Part shown: positions 16,884 to 27,900 of the stretch, one piece after another | How the letters are laid out: each line of letters begins with the position of its first letter | Numbering within the stretch: the first letter of the stretch is position 1 | Assembly (NCBI GenBank): GCA_001556025.1 | Contig: LSIB01000003.1 | Location: forward strand, 1-64,000 | Source: Rhizobiales bacterium CCH3-A5 | GTDB taxonomy: Bacteria; Pseudomonadota; Alphaproteobacteria; Rhizobiales; Beijerinckiaceae | Length of the DNA stretch: 64,000 nt | Reading direction: 5' to 3' | The notes under the pieces: model-generated | Told to the model about the DNA's origin: nothing | Database searches by the model: none | The model's input: the letters and a program-made list of their open reading frames with translations, nothing else | Program-made: the position numbers and the translations under genes

Positions 16884-18011
16884 CTACTCGATCACGATCC
16901 GCGGCGCGGCCCTGACTGCGCCGCCTGCCAGCCCGGCCATCACCTGCCGCGCGATCATCAGATAAGCCTTGGCGTGGGCTGAATCCGGGTCGCTCGCGAC
17001 GATCGGCCGGCCGCCATCCGACGTCTCGCGGATCGGCATGGCGAGCGGGATCTCGCCCAAAAACGGCACGCCCTGCCGCTCTGCCTCGTGCCGCGCCCCG
17101 CCATGCGCAAAAATGTCCGAGCGCGTGCCGCATTCCGGGCAGATGAAATAGCTCATGTTCTCAACGATGCCGAGGATCGGCACCTCGACCTTGCGGAACA
17201 TCGCCACGCCGCGCCGCGCATCGAGCAGAGCGAGGTCCTGCGGCGTCGAGACGATCACCGCGCCGGCGAGCGGCGTCTGCTGAGCCATCGTCAGCTGCGC
17301 ATCGCCGGTGCCCGGGGGCATGTCGACCACGAGCACGTCGAGCTCGCCCCAGGCGACCTCGCGCAGCATCTGGGTGATGGCCGAGATCACCATCGGCCCG
17401 CGCCAGATCATCGGCGTCTCCTCGTCGATCAGGAAGCCGATCGACATGATCCTCAGCCCGTAGGCCTCCATCGGCGCGAGCGTGCGGCCTTGGACCAGAC
17501 GCGGCTTGCCGGTGATTCCGAAGATCTTCGGCACTGAGGGCCCATAGATGTCGGCGTCGAGCACGCCGACGCGTAAGCCCAGCGTCGCCAGCGCGACCGC
17601 GAGATTGGCGGTTGTGGTCGACTTGCCGACGCCGCCCTTGCCGCTGGCGACCGCGATGATCTGCTTCACGCCGGGAATGCCGGCGGCCTTGGGCGTCGGC
17701 CCGCCGGGGCCGGGCGCCGGGCGTTGCGCCTGGGCCCGTGCCTGCGCGGCGGCTGATGTCGGGGCCTTGTCCGCGGTCAGCCCGACCAGAACCTGCGTCA
17801 CGCCGGGCAGGCCCGAAACCGCGCTCTCGGCCGCCTTGCGCACCGGCTCCATCGCGGCGGCCTCGGTGGCGTCGATGCCGATGGCGAAGATCACCTTGCC
17901 GCCATCGACGAGGATGTTGGCGACGCGGCCCGACGCCGTCAGCGATTGCCCGCTCGCCGGCAATTTCACCAGTTCGAGCGCGCGCAGGATGTCGGATTCG
18001 CTGACGGCCAC
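16884..18011 (-). CDS. mrp: Mrp/ApbC-type Fe-S cluster carrier ATPase
   Basis: A 375-residue P-loop ATPase that assembles and transfers Fe-S clusters to apo-proteins in the cytoplasm. The N-terminal 90 residues form an MIP18/DUF59 domain, followed by a Pro/Ala-rich linker with QAQRPAPGPGGP. The ATPase part has the deviant Walker A SGKGGVGKSTT, DADIYGPSVPKI, DMPPGTGDA, and the cluster-binding CPEC in NMSYFICPECG. GTG at 18011 is chosen because GGAG lies 9 nt upstream and it gives the standard N-terminus; an ATG at 18080 would add 23 low-complexity residues. It lies 25 bp after tusA, so sulfur and Fe-S handling genes are paired. Confidence 0.9.
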   Translation of the reverse strand: MAVSESDILRALELVKLPASGQSLTASGRVANILVDGGKVIFAIGIDATEAAAMEPVRKAAESAVSGLPGVTQVLVGLTADKAPTSAAAQARAQAQRPAPGPGGPTPKAAGIPGVKQIIAVASGKGGVGKSTTTANLAVALATLGLRVGVLDADIYGPSVPKIFGITGKPRLVQGRTLAPMEAYGLRIMSIGFLIDEETPMIWRGPMVISAITQMLREVAWGELDVLVVDMPPGTGDAQLTMAQQTPLAGAVIVSTPQDLALLDARRGVAMFRKVEVPILGIVENMSYFICPECGTRSDIFAHGGARHEAERQGVPFLGEIPLAMPIRETSDGGRPIVASDPDSAHAKAYLMIARQVMAGLAGGAVRAAPRIVIE

Positions 18012-18036
18012 GGCGGCTGCTCCATGCGCCGCGCTG

Positions 18037-18267
18037 TCAGGACGCGGCCTTGCGGATGTGGAAGACGAGCACCTCGCCATCGCTGTGGCTGTGCTCGATC
18101 GTGTCGCCGGTTTCGCGCATCAGGTTGGGAATGTCGATAGCGGCCATCGCATCGGTGCATTCCACGACGAACAGCGCGCCGGGCGCTGCGCTTTTCAGCG
18201 CCTTGCGCACGCGCAAGGCGGGCAAGGGGCATTTCAGGCCGCGGAGGTTGAGGGGGGTGGGGGACAT
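18037..18267 (-). CDS. tusA: TusA family sulfurtransferase
   Basis: A 76-residue TusA/SirA-like sulfur carrier. The essential persulfide-forming cysteine is Cys13 in the CPxP motif (LKCPLPALRVRKAL). Length and beta-alpha-beta-alpha pattern fit the family. It is the first gene of a tusA-mrp pair on the minus strand. TusA proteins feed sulfur to tRNA thiolation, molybdenum cofactor synthesis or FdhD; the local presence of fdhD and mobA makes the cofactor route attractive but unproven. Confidence 0.88.
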   Translation of the reverse strand: MSPTPLNLRGLKCPLPALRVRKALKSAAPGALFVVECTDAMAAIDIPNLMRETGDTIEHSHSDGEVLVFHIRKAAS

Positions 18268-18292
18268 GGGAGTACGCAGTGTTTGGGGAGCC

Positions 18293-18451
18293 TGGCGCGG
18301 GGAACCCCTCTCCCGGAGGGAGAGGGGCAGGGGTGAGGGGAAGGCCCGCCAACCAGTTGCGCGAAACCTATCCGCGCCCCGGTTCAGGTAAATCTCGAAA
18401 CGTCCGTCACCCCACCCCTGCCCCTCTCCTTACAGGAGAGGGGTTCCTCGC
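18293..18451. repeat. Nested inverted repeat, family E
   Basis: The left arm (18293-18340) and right arm (18407-18451) are complementary (GAACCCCTCTCC against GGAGAGGGGTTC, GGGGCAGGGGTGAGGGG against CACCCCACCCCTGCCCC). Each arm is itself a small hairpin: CCCTCTCCCGGAGGGAGAGGG on the left and CCTCTCCTTACAGGAGAGG on the right. It fills the gap between the fad operon end and tusA. Confidence 0.8.
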
Positions 18452-18478
18452 GCTTGTTTCTCGCAGCGGGATGCTGTT

Positions 18479-20674
18479 CTACGCCGCCTTCGCCGCCCCG
18501 TAATAGCTCTCGCCCGTCTTGGCCATCCGCTTCAACTGGCGGTTCGGCTTGAAGCGCTCGCCATGCTTTTTTGCCAGCCCTTCGCAGAGCTTCACGAAGG
18601 CGGCGGCGCCCATATTGTCGATATAGCTCAGCGTGCCGCCGCTATAAGGCGCGAAGCCGAAGCCGATGATCGAGCCGACATCGGCCTCGCGTGGGTCGGT
18701 GACGACGCCCTCCTCATAGGTGCGCGCGGCTTCCAGCGCCTGCGTCACCAGGAGGCGGTGCTTGAGCTCCGCCATGTCGACCTTTTCGGGATCGATGCGG
18801 TTCGTCGTCAGCTCGGCCAGTCCCGGCCAGAGCCGCTTCGGCCCGGCTTCCGGATAATCGTAGAAGCCCTTCTTGTTCTTCCGCCCAAGGCGGCCATGCT
18901 TCTCGACCATGTCCGACAGTAATTTTTCCTGCGCCGGATCGACCGAGCCCTCGCCGAGCTGCACCTTGGTGGCCTTCAGCACCTTGTACGCCAGATCGAC
19001 GGCGACCTCGTCGTTGAGCGACAAAGGCCCGACCGGCATGCCGGCCTGCTTGCCCGCCTGCTCGATCATCGCTGGCGGCACGCCCTCCATCAGCATGAGG
19101 TGCCCCTCGCGGATGTAGTTGCCGACGCAGCGATTGGCATAGAAGCCGCGCGTGTCGTTGACGACGATCGGCGTCTTCTTGATGGCGCGAACGAAGTCGA
19201 GCGCCAAAGCGAGCGCCTTCTTGCCGGTCTTCTTGGCCATGATGATCTCGACCAGCAGCATCTTCTCGACCGGCGAGAAGAAATGCACGCCGATGAAGTT
19301 CTTCGGCCGCTGCGAGTGCTCGGCGAGCCCCGTGATCGGCAGCGTCGAGGTGTTGGAGCCGAAGATGGTCTTGGGGCCCACGGCCGCCTCGACCTTGGCG
19401 ATGACCTCGGCCTTGACCTTCGGGTCCTCGAACACGGCTTCCACGATCAGGTCGCAGCCCTTCAGCGCCGCGTAATCGGCGGTCGCCGTGATGCGGCCGA
19501 GCAGGGCATCGCGGTCGGCGGTCTTGGCGCGGCCCTTCATGATCTGGTCGGAGACCAGCTTGTGCGAATAGGCCTTGCCCTTGTCGGCGGCCTCCTGGTC
19601 GCGGTCGACCAGCACGACGTCCAGCCCGTTCTGGGCCGAGACATAGGCGATGCCGGCGCCCATGAAACCCGCGCCGACGATGCCGACCTTCTTCAGCTTG
19701 GATGCGGGAAGATCGGCCGGGCGGCGCGCGCCTTTGTTGAGCTCCTGCATCGAGACGAAGAGCGAGCGGATCATCGAGGCCGCCTCCTTCGTCCGCAGGA
19801 TCTTCGCGAAATAGCGGCTCTCGACCTTCAGGCCGAGATCGATCGGCAGTTGCAGCCCCTCATAGACCGCCGAGAGAATCGCGCGGGCGGCCGGGTAGTT
19901 GTCGTTGGTCTCGCGACGGTAGATCGCATTGGCCGGCGGCCAGATCTGCATGCCGGCCGGCGAATGGACCTTGTTGGAGGGCAGTTTGAAGCCCTTCTGG
20001 TCCCAGGGCGCGGTCGCGGCCGGATTGGCCTTGAGCCAGTCCTTCGCGTTCTGGACGATGTCGGCGCGGGGCGTGACAGCGTGGACGAGGCCGGTGTTGC
20101 GGGCGGGAAGCGCCTTCACCTGCTCGCCCTTGAACATCATCTGGAGCGCGTCGCCGGTCTGCATCAGCCGCGCCACGCGCTGCGTGCCGCCGGCTCCCGG
20201 GAACAGTCCCACCTTGATCTCGGGCAGGCCGACGCGTGTCGAGGCGTCGTCCGAGGCGACGCGATACTGGCAGGCGAGAGCGAGCTCGAACGCCCCGCCG
20301 AGGCAGACGCCATGGATCGCGGCGGCGAAGGGTTTCCCGCAGGTCTCCAACTTGCGATAGAGCAGCGAGAGCTTGCGGCTCTCGTCGAAAAAGGTCTGCA
20401 TCGCGACCTGTTCGCCCTTATCCTTGGCGAGACCGACATAGAGGTCGCGCAGGCCCTGCAGCATGGTCAGGTCCGCGCCGCCGGAAAACGCTTCCTTGCC
20501 GGAGGTGATGACGCAGCCCTTGATGGTCTCGTCCGAGGCCACCTTGTCGATGATGGCGTCGAGCTCGGCCATCAGCTCGGGCGTGATGACGTTCATCGAG
20601 CGGCCGGGCATGTCCCAGGTCGCGGTCGCGATGCCATCGGTGTCGGTCTCGAAGCGGAAATTGGTGAGGTTCAT
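18479..20674 (-). CDS. fadJ: Fatty oxidation multifunctional enzyme (enoyl-CoA hydratase / 3-hydroxyacyl-CoA dehydrogenase)
   Basis: A 731-residue fusion enzyme catalysing two steps of beta-oxidation. Residues 1 to about 190 form the crotonase domain with the oxyanion segment FSGGADLTML and the HGVCLGGAFELALACQY helix. A Rossmann NAD-binding domain starts near residue 310 (VGIVGAGFMGAGIAYV), with GSNTSTLPITGLA and FIGVHFFSPVEKMLLVEII, and the C-terminal dehydrogenase domains run to the end. Start at 20674 (MNLTNFRFETD) has GAGGAG upstream. Lies 11 bp after the thiolase gene and is co-transcribed with it. FadB versus FadJ naming is not resolvable by eye. Confidence 0.9.
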   Translation of the reverse strand: MNLTNFRFETDTDGIATATWDMPGRSMNVITPELMAELDAIIDKVASDETIKGCVITSGKEAFSGGADLTMLQGLRDLYVGLAKDKGEQVAMQTFFDESRKLSLLYRKLETCGKPFAAAIHGVCLGGAFELALACQYRVASDDASTRVGLPEIKVGLFPGAGGTQRVARLMQTGDALQMMFKGEQVKALPARNTGLVHAVTPRADIVQNAKDWLKANPAATAPWDQKGFKLPSNKVHSPAGMQIWPPANAIYRRETNDNYPAARAILSAVYEGLQLPIDLGLKVESRYFAKILRTKEAASMIRSLFVSMQELNKGARRPADLPASKLKKVGIVGAGFMGAGIAYVSAQNGLDVVLVDRDQEAADKGKAYSHKLVSDQIMKGRAKTADRDALLGRITATADYAALKGCDLIVEAVFEDPKVKAEVIAKVEAAVGPKTIFGSNTSTLPITGLAEHSQRPKNFIGVHFFSPVEKMLLVEIIMAKKTGKKALALALDFVRAIKKTPIVVNDTRGFYANRCVGNYIREGHLMLMEGVPPAMIEQAGKQAGMPVGPLSLNDEVAVDLAYKVLKATKVQLGEGSVDPAQEKLLSDMVEKHGRLGRKNKKGFYDYPEAGPKRLWPGLAELTTNRIDPEKVDMAELKHRLLVTQALEAARTYEEGVVTDPREADVGSIIGFGFAPYSGGTLSYIDNMGAAAFVKLCEGLAKKHGERFKPNRQLKRMAKTGESYYGAAKAA

Positions 20675-20685
20675 GGTCGTTCTCC

Positions 20686-21894
20686 TCAAACCCGCTCGAT
20701 GATGGTGGCCACGCCCATGCCGGCCGCCACGCACAAGGTCACCAGCGCCGTGGTCTTGTTCGTCCGCTCCAGCTCGTCGAGCACGGTGCCCAGGATCATC
20801 GCCCCGGTCGCCCCGAGCGGATGGCCCATCGCGATCGCGCCGCCATTGACGTTCAAAATCTCATCGTCGATGTCGAAGGCCTGCTGGAAACGCAGCACGA
20901 CCGAGGAAAACGCCTCGTTCAACTCGAACAGGTCGATGTCCTTCGTCGTCATGCCGGCCTTGTTCAGCACAAGCTCAGTGACGTCGACCGGGCCGGTCAG
21001 CATCAGCGCGAGATCGGAGCCGACTGTCGCGAAGGCGCGGATGCGGGCGCGGGGTTTCAGACCCGCGGCCTTGCCGCCCTTCTTCGAGCCGACCAGGACG
21101 GCCGCTGCGCCATCGACGATGCCGGACGAGTTGCCGGCATGGTGGACATGGTTGACGAACTCGACATCCGGGTGCGCTGCGGTCGCGACCGCGTCGAAGC
21201 CGCCCATCTCGCCCATCTGGACGAAGGAGGCCTTCAGCGCGGCGAGCGCCTGCATGTCGGTGTTGGGGCGGATCGTCTCGTCGCGGTCGAGGATGATCAG
21301 GCCGTTGACGTCGGTGACCGGGATCACCGAGTTCTTGAAATGCCCGGCCTGCCAGGCGGCGGCTGCGCGCTTGTGCGAGCGCACGGCGTAGGCGTCGACA
21401 TCGTCGCGGGAGAAGCCGTATTTCGTGGCGATCAGGTCGGCCGAGATGCCCTGCGGCATGAAATAGGTGTCGATCGCCACGGACGGATCGACCGCGATGC
21501 CGAAGCCCGAAGCGCCCATGCCGACGCGGGACATGCTCTCGACGCCGCCGCCGATCGCCAGCTCCTTCTGGCCCGACATCACCTGCGCGGCCGCGAAATT
21601 CACAGCATCCAGCCCCGAGGCGCAGAAGCGGTTGATCTGGATGCCCGGCACCTCCTTGCCGTAGCCGGCCTTGAGCGCGACCGTGCGGGCGATGTCCGCG
21701 CCGGCCTCGCCGACCGGATCGACGCAGCCGAAGACGACGTCCTCGACCAGCTTCGGCTCGAAACCGCCGCGCTCCTTCAGCGCGCGAAGCGTCGTGGTGC
21801 CGAGCTCGATCGCGGTGACCTCGTGCAAAGAGCCGTCGGCCTTGCCCTTGCCGCGCGGCGTGCGGACATGGTCGTAGATGAATGCGTCTGCCAT
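20686..21894 (-). CDS. fadA: Acetyl-CoA C-acyltransferase (thiolase)
   Basis: A 402-residue thiolase completing beta-oxidation by CoA-dependent cleavage of 3-oxoacyl-CoA. The acylated Cys is in NRFCASGLDAV (near residue 90), the catalytic His in NGGAIAMGHPLGATG, and the second active-site Cys in LCVAAGMGVATIIERV. The C-terminal loop is CVAAGMG where many family members have CxGxG; this is a mild variation that keeps the Cys. The gene pairs with the multifunctional protein to form the trifunctional complex. Confidence 0.92.
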   Translation of the reverse strand: MADAFIYDHVRTPRGKGKADGSLHEVTAIELGTTTLRALKERGGFEPKLVEDVVFGCVDPVGEAGADIARTVALKAGYGKEVPGIQINRFCASGLDAVNFAAAQVMSGQKELAIGGGVESMSRVGMGASGFGIAVDPSVAIDTYFMPQGISADLIATKYGFSRDDVDAYAVRSHKRAAAAWQAGHFKNSVIPVTDVNGLIILDRDETIRPNTDMQALAALKASFVQMGEMGGFDAVATAAHPDVEFVNHVHHAGNSSGIVDGAAAVLVGSKKGGKAAGLKPRARIRAFATVGSDLALMLTGPVDVTELVLNKAGMTTKDIDLFELNEAFSSVVLRFQQAFDIDDEILNVNGGAIAMGHPLGATGAMILGTVLDELERTNKTTALVTLCVAAGMGVATIIERV

Positions 21895-21934
21895 CAGGGG
21901 CCTCCCGGGTCGTATTCTTTTCGATTGAGCCTAG

Positions 21935-22015
21935 CCGTCATTGCGAGCCGAGCGAAGCATTCCGGAGCAGCGTGCTCGACGTCGCCTGGATCGCTTTGCT
22001 GCGCCCGCAATGACG
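21935..22015. repeat. Intergenic palindromic repeat, family B (copy 2)
   Basis: CCGTCATTGCGAGC on the left and GCCCGCAATGACG on the right, with AGCGAAGCATTCC and GGATCGCTTTGCTGCG inside. This copy has more mismatches than copies 1 and 4. It lies between the acyl-CoA dehydrogenase and thiolase genes. Confidence 0.75.
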
Positions 22016-22023
22016 ATGAGTTG

Positions 22024-23820
<1,797 letters not shown>

Positions 23821-23894
23821 CGCATCCTCCCTCGGTGATCTCGACGTGTTCTGGCGAGGAACCGCGCGGCCGGTCGTAGCCGGTGGCGTCCTCG

Positions 23895-23930
23895 ATAGTT
23901 CATATATAAACTATTTGACGTTCAGGGCAA
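23895..23930 (-). promoter_or_regulatory. Putative promoter and operator of the acyl-CoA dehydrogenase gene
   Basis: Read on the minus strand, TTGCCC (23930-23925) is followed after 17 nt by ATATAT (23907-23902), a reasonable sigma-70-type spacing. The inverted repeat ATAGTT-N8-AACTAT (23895-23914) overlaps the -10 element, so a regulator bound there would block transcription. The AT-rich island stands out in this GC-rich DNA. The nearby MerR-type protein is an obvious candidate regulator. Confidence 0.55.
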
Positions 23931-23988
23931 GAGGGTATGCCCGCCCTTCGATGCTGCCGGTCATCATCGCCCCGTCGCCGCCAAAGCA

Positions 23989-24018
23989 AAAGGCCCCGGA
24001 CGCATGTCCGGGGCCTTT
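23989..24018 (-). terminator. Rho-independent terminator of the merR gene
   Basis: A 13-bp perfect stem (AAAGGCCCCGGAC pairing with GTCCGGGGCCTTT) with a GCAT loop. On the minus strand it is followed by TTTTGCTTTGG, giving a short T-rich tract, and it sits 50 bp after the merR stop. It could also work weakly in the other direction. Confidence 0.8.
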
Positions 24019-24067
24019 ATTGCGAAGCTGACAGGGAGCCCGGCGCAAGATCGCGCCCGACGCTAGC

Positions 24068-24550
24068 TCAGGCCTTGGTCAGCCGGCCCAGCGTGGCTTC
24101 GAGTTCGGCGATGGCGCCCTCGATCTCGCTGCGCTGGCTGCGCAGCAGGTCGAGTTGCTCGACGATCTGGTCGCGGCTGAGCTGGAGGCCGCCGACGGAG
24201 GCCGAATCGGCCGCATCGTCGGTCAGGCCCTTCTCCTCATTGGCGAGCATGGCGCGGATTTCGACAAGGGTGAAGCCAAGCTGCTTGCCCTTCAGGATCA
24301 GCGCGAGGCGCGCCTTGTCGCGGCCCGAATAGATCCGCGTCAGGCCAGAGCGGCTGGGAGCGAGCAGGCCGCGCGACTCGTAAAAGCGCAGCGTGCGCAG
24401 CGTCACGCCGAAATCGCGGGCGAGGTCGCTGATGGTGAAGCCGCCCGAGAGGTCCCGCTCGGCTGCGGGGGCTATGGAGGCTTTCGAGGAGGTGGAAGAG
24501 CGGCTGTCCTGATTCGAGGCGGCCGCCAGAGCAAAGCTGTGGCGCGTCAT
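24068..24550 (-). CDS. MerR family transcriptional regulator
   Basis: A 160-residue regulator. After a Ser/Ala-rich N-terminal tail (about 35 residues), a MerR winged helix-turn-helix begins at GGFTISDLARDFGVTLRTLRF and continues through YESRGLLAPSRSG and IYSGRDKARLALILKGKQLGF; a coiled coil ends the protein (LDLLRSQRSEIEGAIAELEATL). No metal-binding Cys cluster is present, so it is not a metal sensor. It lies upstream of and co-directional with the beta-oxidation genes; MerR-type LiuR-like proteins control fatty or branched-chain acid catabolism in proteobacteria, which is the inferred role. Start at 24550 (MTRHSFALAAA) has an AAGGA site. Confidence 0.85.
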   Translation of the reverse strand: MTRHSFALAAASNQDSRSSTSSKASIAPAAERDLSGGFTISDLARDFGVTLRTLRFYESRGLLAPSRSGLTRIYSGRDKARLALILKGKQLGFTLVEIRAMLANEEKGLTDDAADSASVGGLQLSRDQIVEQLDLLRSQRSEIEGAIAELEATLGRLTKA

Positions 24551-24922
24551 AATGATGGTATCCTTGGGGTGAGAGCTCGGTGGCCGGCAACGATGGCGGC
24601 CATGTTCCGTTGGGTGAGCACATAAGCGAGACGCTGTCCTAGCGTCAGGTAATGAGCCCGTTTCCGGGGGCAAATTACGGTTATGTGACGCCTTCGGTTG
24701 CGCGGGCTGGCCGTGCGCTTGCGCCGTTCGCAAAAAATTAACCCGTCCGGCGGCCGATCTTAACCGCCTGTTTACCATGGCTGCCAAAAGTCAGCGCTGC
24801 GGATCGGCGTTTCGTCAGCGGCAACCTAATCTTCACGGATGGTCGAATTCGCAGGGAAGGCAGCGGCAAGCAGGGGCCTGCGCTTCTCCCAACAGGAACC
24901 GGCCCCGTAGGCGAGCGTTGAC
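24551..24922. other. Long intergenic region between merR and the PodJ-like gene
   Basis: 372 bp without a convincing gene. It separates two divergently transcribed genes and must hold both promoters. Its centre carries an AT-rich island (around 24731-24778) with CtrA-like half sites; the remainder shows nothing I recognise. Confidence 0.6.
24760..24774 (+). promoter_or_regulatory. CtrA-like box upstream of the PodJ-like gene
   Basis: TTAA-N7-TTTA at 24760-24774 differs by one base from the CtrA consensus TTAA-N7-TTAA. A further TTAACC half site is at 24738-24743. Both lie within 190 bp upstream of the large polarity-protein gene. CtrA is the conserved cell-cycle response regulator of alphaproteobacteria; binding here is inferred, not shown. 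Confidence 0.45.
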
Positions 24923-27900
24923 ATGGCCACGAGCTTGCCCTGGAGCGTCAAGGGCGTCGATCCCCGGACCCGTGACGCCGCGAAGGCGGCGGCGCGCCGC
25001 GCCGGCATGACGCTGGGCGAATGGCTCGACCACAAGATCCGCGACGAATCGCAAGGCGCGTCCTCCGATGCGCCGGAGCAGCTCGACATCGCCGCTCTGT
25101 CCGAGCGGCTGGCGCGGCTCTCGCAAGGCCAGATGGAGACCTCGTCGCAGGCTGCCGTCAGCGCGGCGCCAGCTCGGTCCGAGCCCGCGCAGCACGATAT
25201 CGAGGCCGTTATCTCGCAGGCCGCCGCCACGGAGAGGCTGACGCGCGAATCCAGCGCCAGGACGGCAGGCGCGCTCGATTCGATCGCGCGCTGGATCGAG
25301 AACACCGAGCAACGGATGACCGCGAGCGAACGCGCCGCCGCCGAGCGGCAGGAGCGCGCCACCACCGTCATCGCCGACGCGATCAAGACGATGGGCGAGC
25401 GGCTCGTCGATGTCGAACGCAAGACGGTCGAGGCCCAGCGCAAGCCTGCTCAGGCGGAACCTGCCAGGGGCGAGCCCGCCCGCGCGCCGCGTCTCGCCTT
25501 CAGCCGGGACGGGCTGGCCGCCGCCGTCACCGACATCCGCACGCGTCAGCGCGCGCTCGACGCTGACCGCATGCCGCAAGCTGCCATGTCTCATGCCGCC
25601 CAGCGCGCAGCCTTGCCGGAGGCGCGCGTCGCCGCGCTGCGGCAGGACCTGCGCGATCTCAGCGCCCGCATCGTCCCGGCCGCCCAGCCGGCCGAGCCGT
25701 CCTGGCGGCAGGCGACGGCCGCCGCTTATGCTGCGCCTGCCGCCGCCTATCAGCCGGCCGGCAACCCGATCGAGCAGATGATCGCCGATCTTGGTGCGCG
25801 GCTCGACCGCCTCGACCGCCGCGACGGCCTCGATCCCGTGCTCAAGCCGCTGGCCCGCATCGAATCGGAAATGGCAAGGCTGGCGCAGGACCGCGCCGGC
25901 GACAGCTATCAGCGCGTCGAACTGGAGATCGCCCATCTCGCGGCCAAGGTCGATGCGCTGGCCGCGCGCGGCGGCGACCGTTCGCTTCTCGCCCCGGTGA
26001 TGCGCGACATCGGCGAATTGCGCGACATGATGGCGGCCTCCACCGGCGATCAGCGGCTGGAGGATGTCTCCCACCAGATCGCCGCGCTGTCATTCGAGCT
26101 TGGTCGCCTGCGCGACACCCAGCCGGACGGACGCGAAATGCGCAGCCTGGCGCTGGCGATCGAAGATGTGCGCGACGCCATCATGGCCGACCGCGCCCAG
26201 GACCGCGCCCATGGCGGCCACGCTGATCCCGCGCCGATGAACGCGCTTGCCCGCCAGATCGAAGGGCTCGCCAGCCGCATCGACGCGCTGCCGACGATGC
26301 GTCCCGAACTGATCGACGCGCAGGCCGAGCAGCTTGCAGCCCGCATCGCCGAGATGGACCTGACCGGACGAGGCGTCTCGGATGATCTGTCGCGGCGGAT
26401 CGAAACCTTGGTGGGCAGGCTCGAAAGCCTCGCCGAGCGCCAGCCGGGCGGGCTTGAGGGGCGTCTGGACGCCCTCCAGCAGCGCATCGAGACATTGGTC
26501 GAGCAGGGCCCGCAGGCCGTCACGCGCCAGATCGCGGCATTGGCCGACCGGATCGAGACGCTCGCCGCCTCCAGCAATCTGGGCCAGGTCGTCCATGACG
26601 GCGGCGCGGTGCAGGTCGCCCGGGTCGACCTTCGCCCCGTCGAGGACATGCTGCGCAATCTCGCCGACAAGATCGACGAGGCCGGCCGACCTGGCGCGGA
26701 TTCGGATGCATTCGACGCGCTTGAGCAACAGATCTCCGGCCTCGCCGCGCGGCTCGACCAGGCCGCCGCCACCCGCTCAGCCGAAAGCGGCATCGAGCGC
26801 ACGCTGCAGGACCTGGTCGGCCATCTCCAGACCCTACGCGAGGAGACCACGCAGGCCGTGCAGCGCGCCGCGAGCGCCTCGAAGGGCGCGCCCGCCAGCG
26901 GCATCGCGGAACTGAGCAGTCTGGTCACCGGCCTGCGCGACACCCATGTCTCGTCCGGCCGCCAGACCCAGGATGCGATCGGCGCCGTTCACCAGACGCT
27001 GGAGACGGTGATCTCGCGGCTCGCCAGCCTCGAGGCCGATCTCGCCGCCGACCGCCAGAACGCCGCGCCCCGCACGCCGATGCCGCCGCGCGCCTCCGCC
27101 CAGCCGCTAAGCCGCCCGCCGGCGACGCCCAAGGCTCGCGATCTGACGCCGCAGGATGTCGGCGCACGCGATCTGGACGGGCCGGAGCCGATGGTCGCCG
27201 CCGAACGCATCGTTGCCGATCGTCTGCCGCGCACGGACGCCGCGCCGGCCGTCTCGCTCGATCTGCCGCTGGAGCCCGGCTCCGGCCGTCCGCGGACCGA
27301 GGCCATGGCGGCGTCCGGACAGGATCCGCAGGCGATCCGCCAGAACCTCATCGCCGCCGCGCGCCGCTCGGCCAAGGCGGCGACCGACGCCGCGGCCGCC
27401 GCGCCCGCACCTGCAGCCGAGACGCCCAAGACCGGCAGCCGGCTCAAGGAGATCATGGAGAAGCGCAAGCGGCCGATCCTGCTCGGTCTCGCCGCGATCG
27501 TGCTGGCCATCGGCACGACCCATGTCGTGACCGGCGCGCTCAAGGGCGGCAAGACCCAGCCCCAGCCCCAGCCTGCGGTCGCGACGCCGACGATCGAACC
27601 GTCATCGGCCGCAGTGCCGGAGGCTCCGGCGGCCGACAAGACCAAGGATCAGAGCTCGGCGCTGGCGCCGGCCCCCGCCGTCGCGCCGGCCGCTCCCTCG
27701 CTTGCGATCGCGGGTCCGACGCTTGCGGCCACCGCAGCGCCTGAAGTGACGGGCTCGACGGCGCAAGGCGTGACGATGCCGCCCTTGCCTGCCGCACCGG
27801 AGCCGGTGCAGCAGGCGACGAATATCGGCGATCTGCCGGCCGGGCTCGGCGGCGCGGGCGTCCGCAAGGCGGCGCTCGCCGGAGATGCGCGGGCCGTCTA

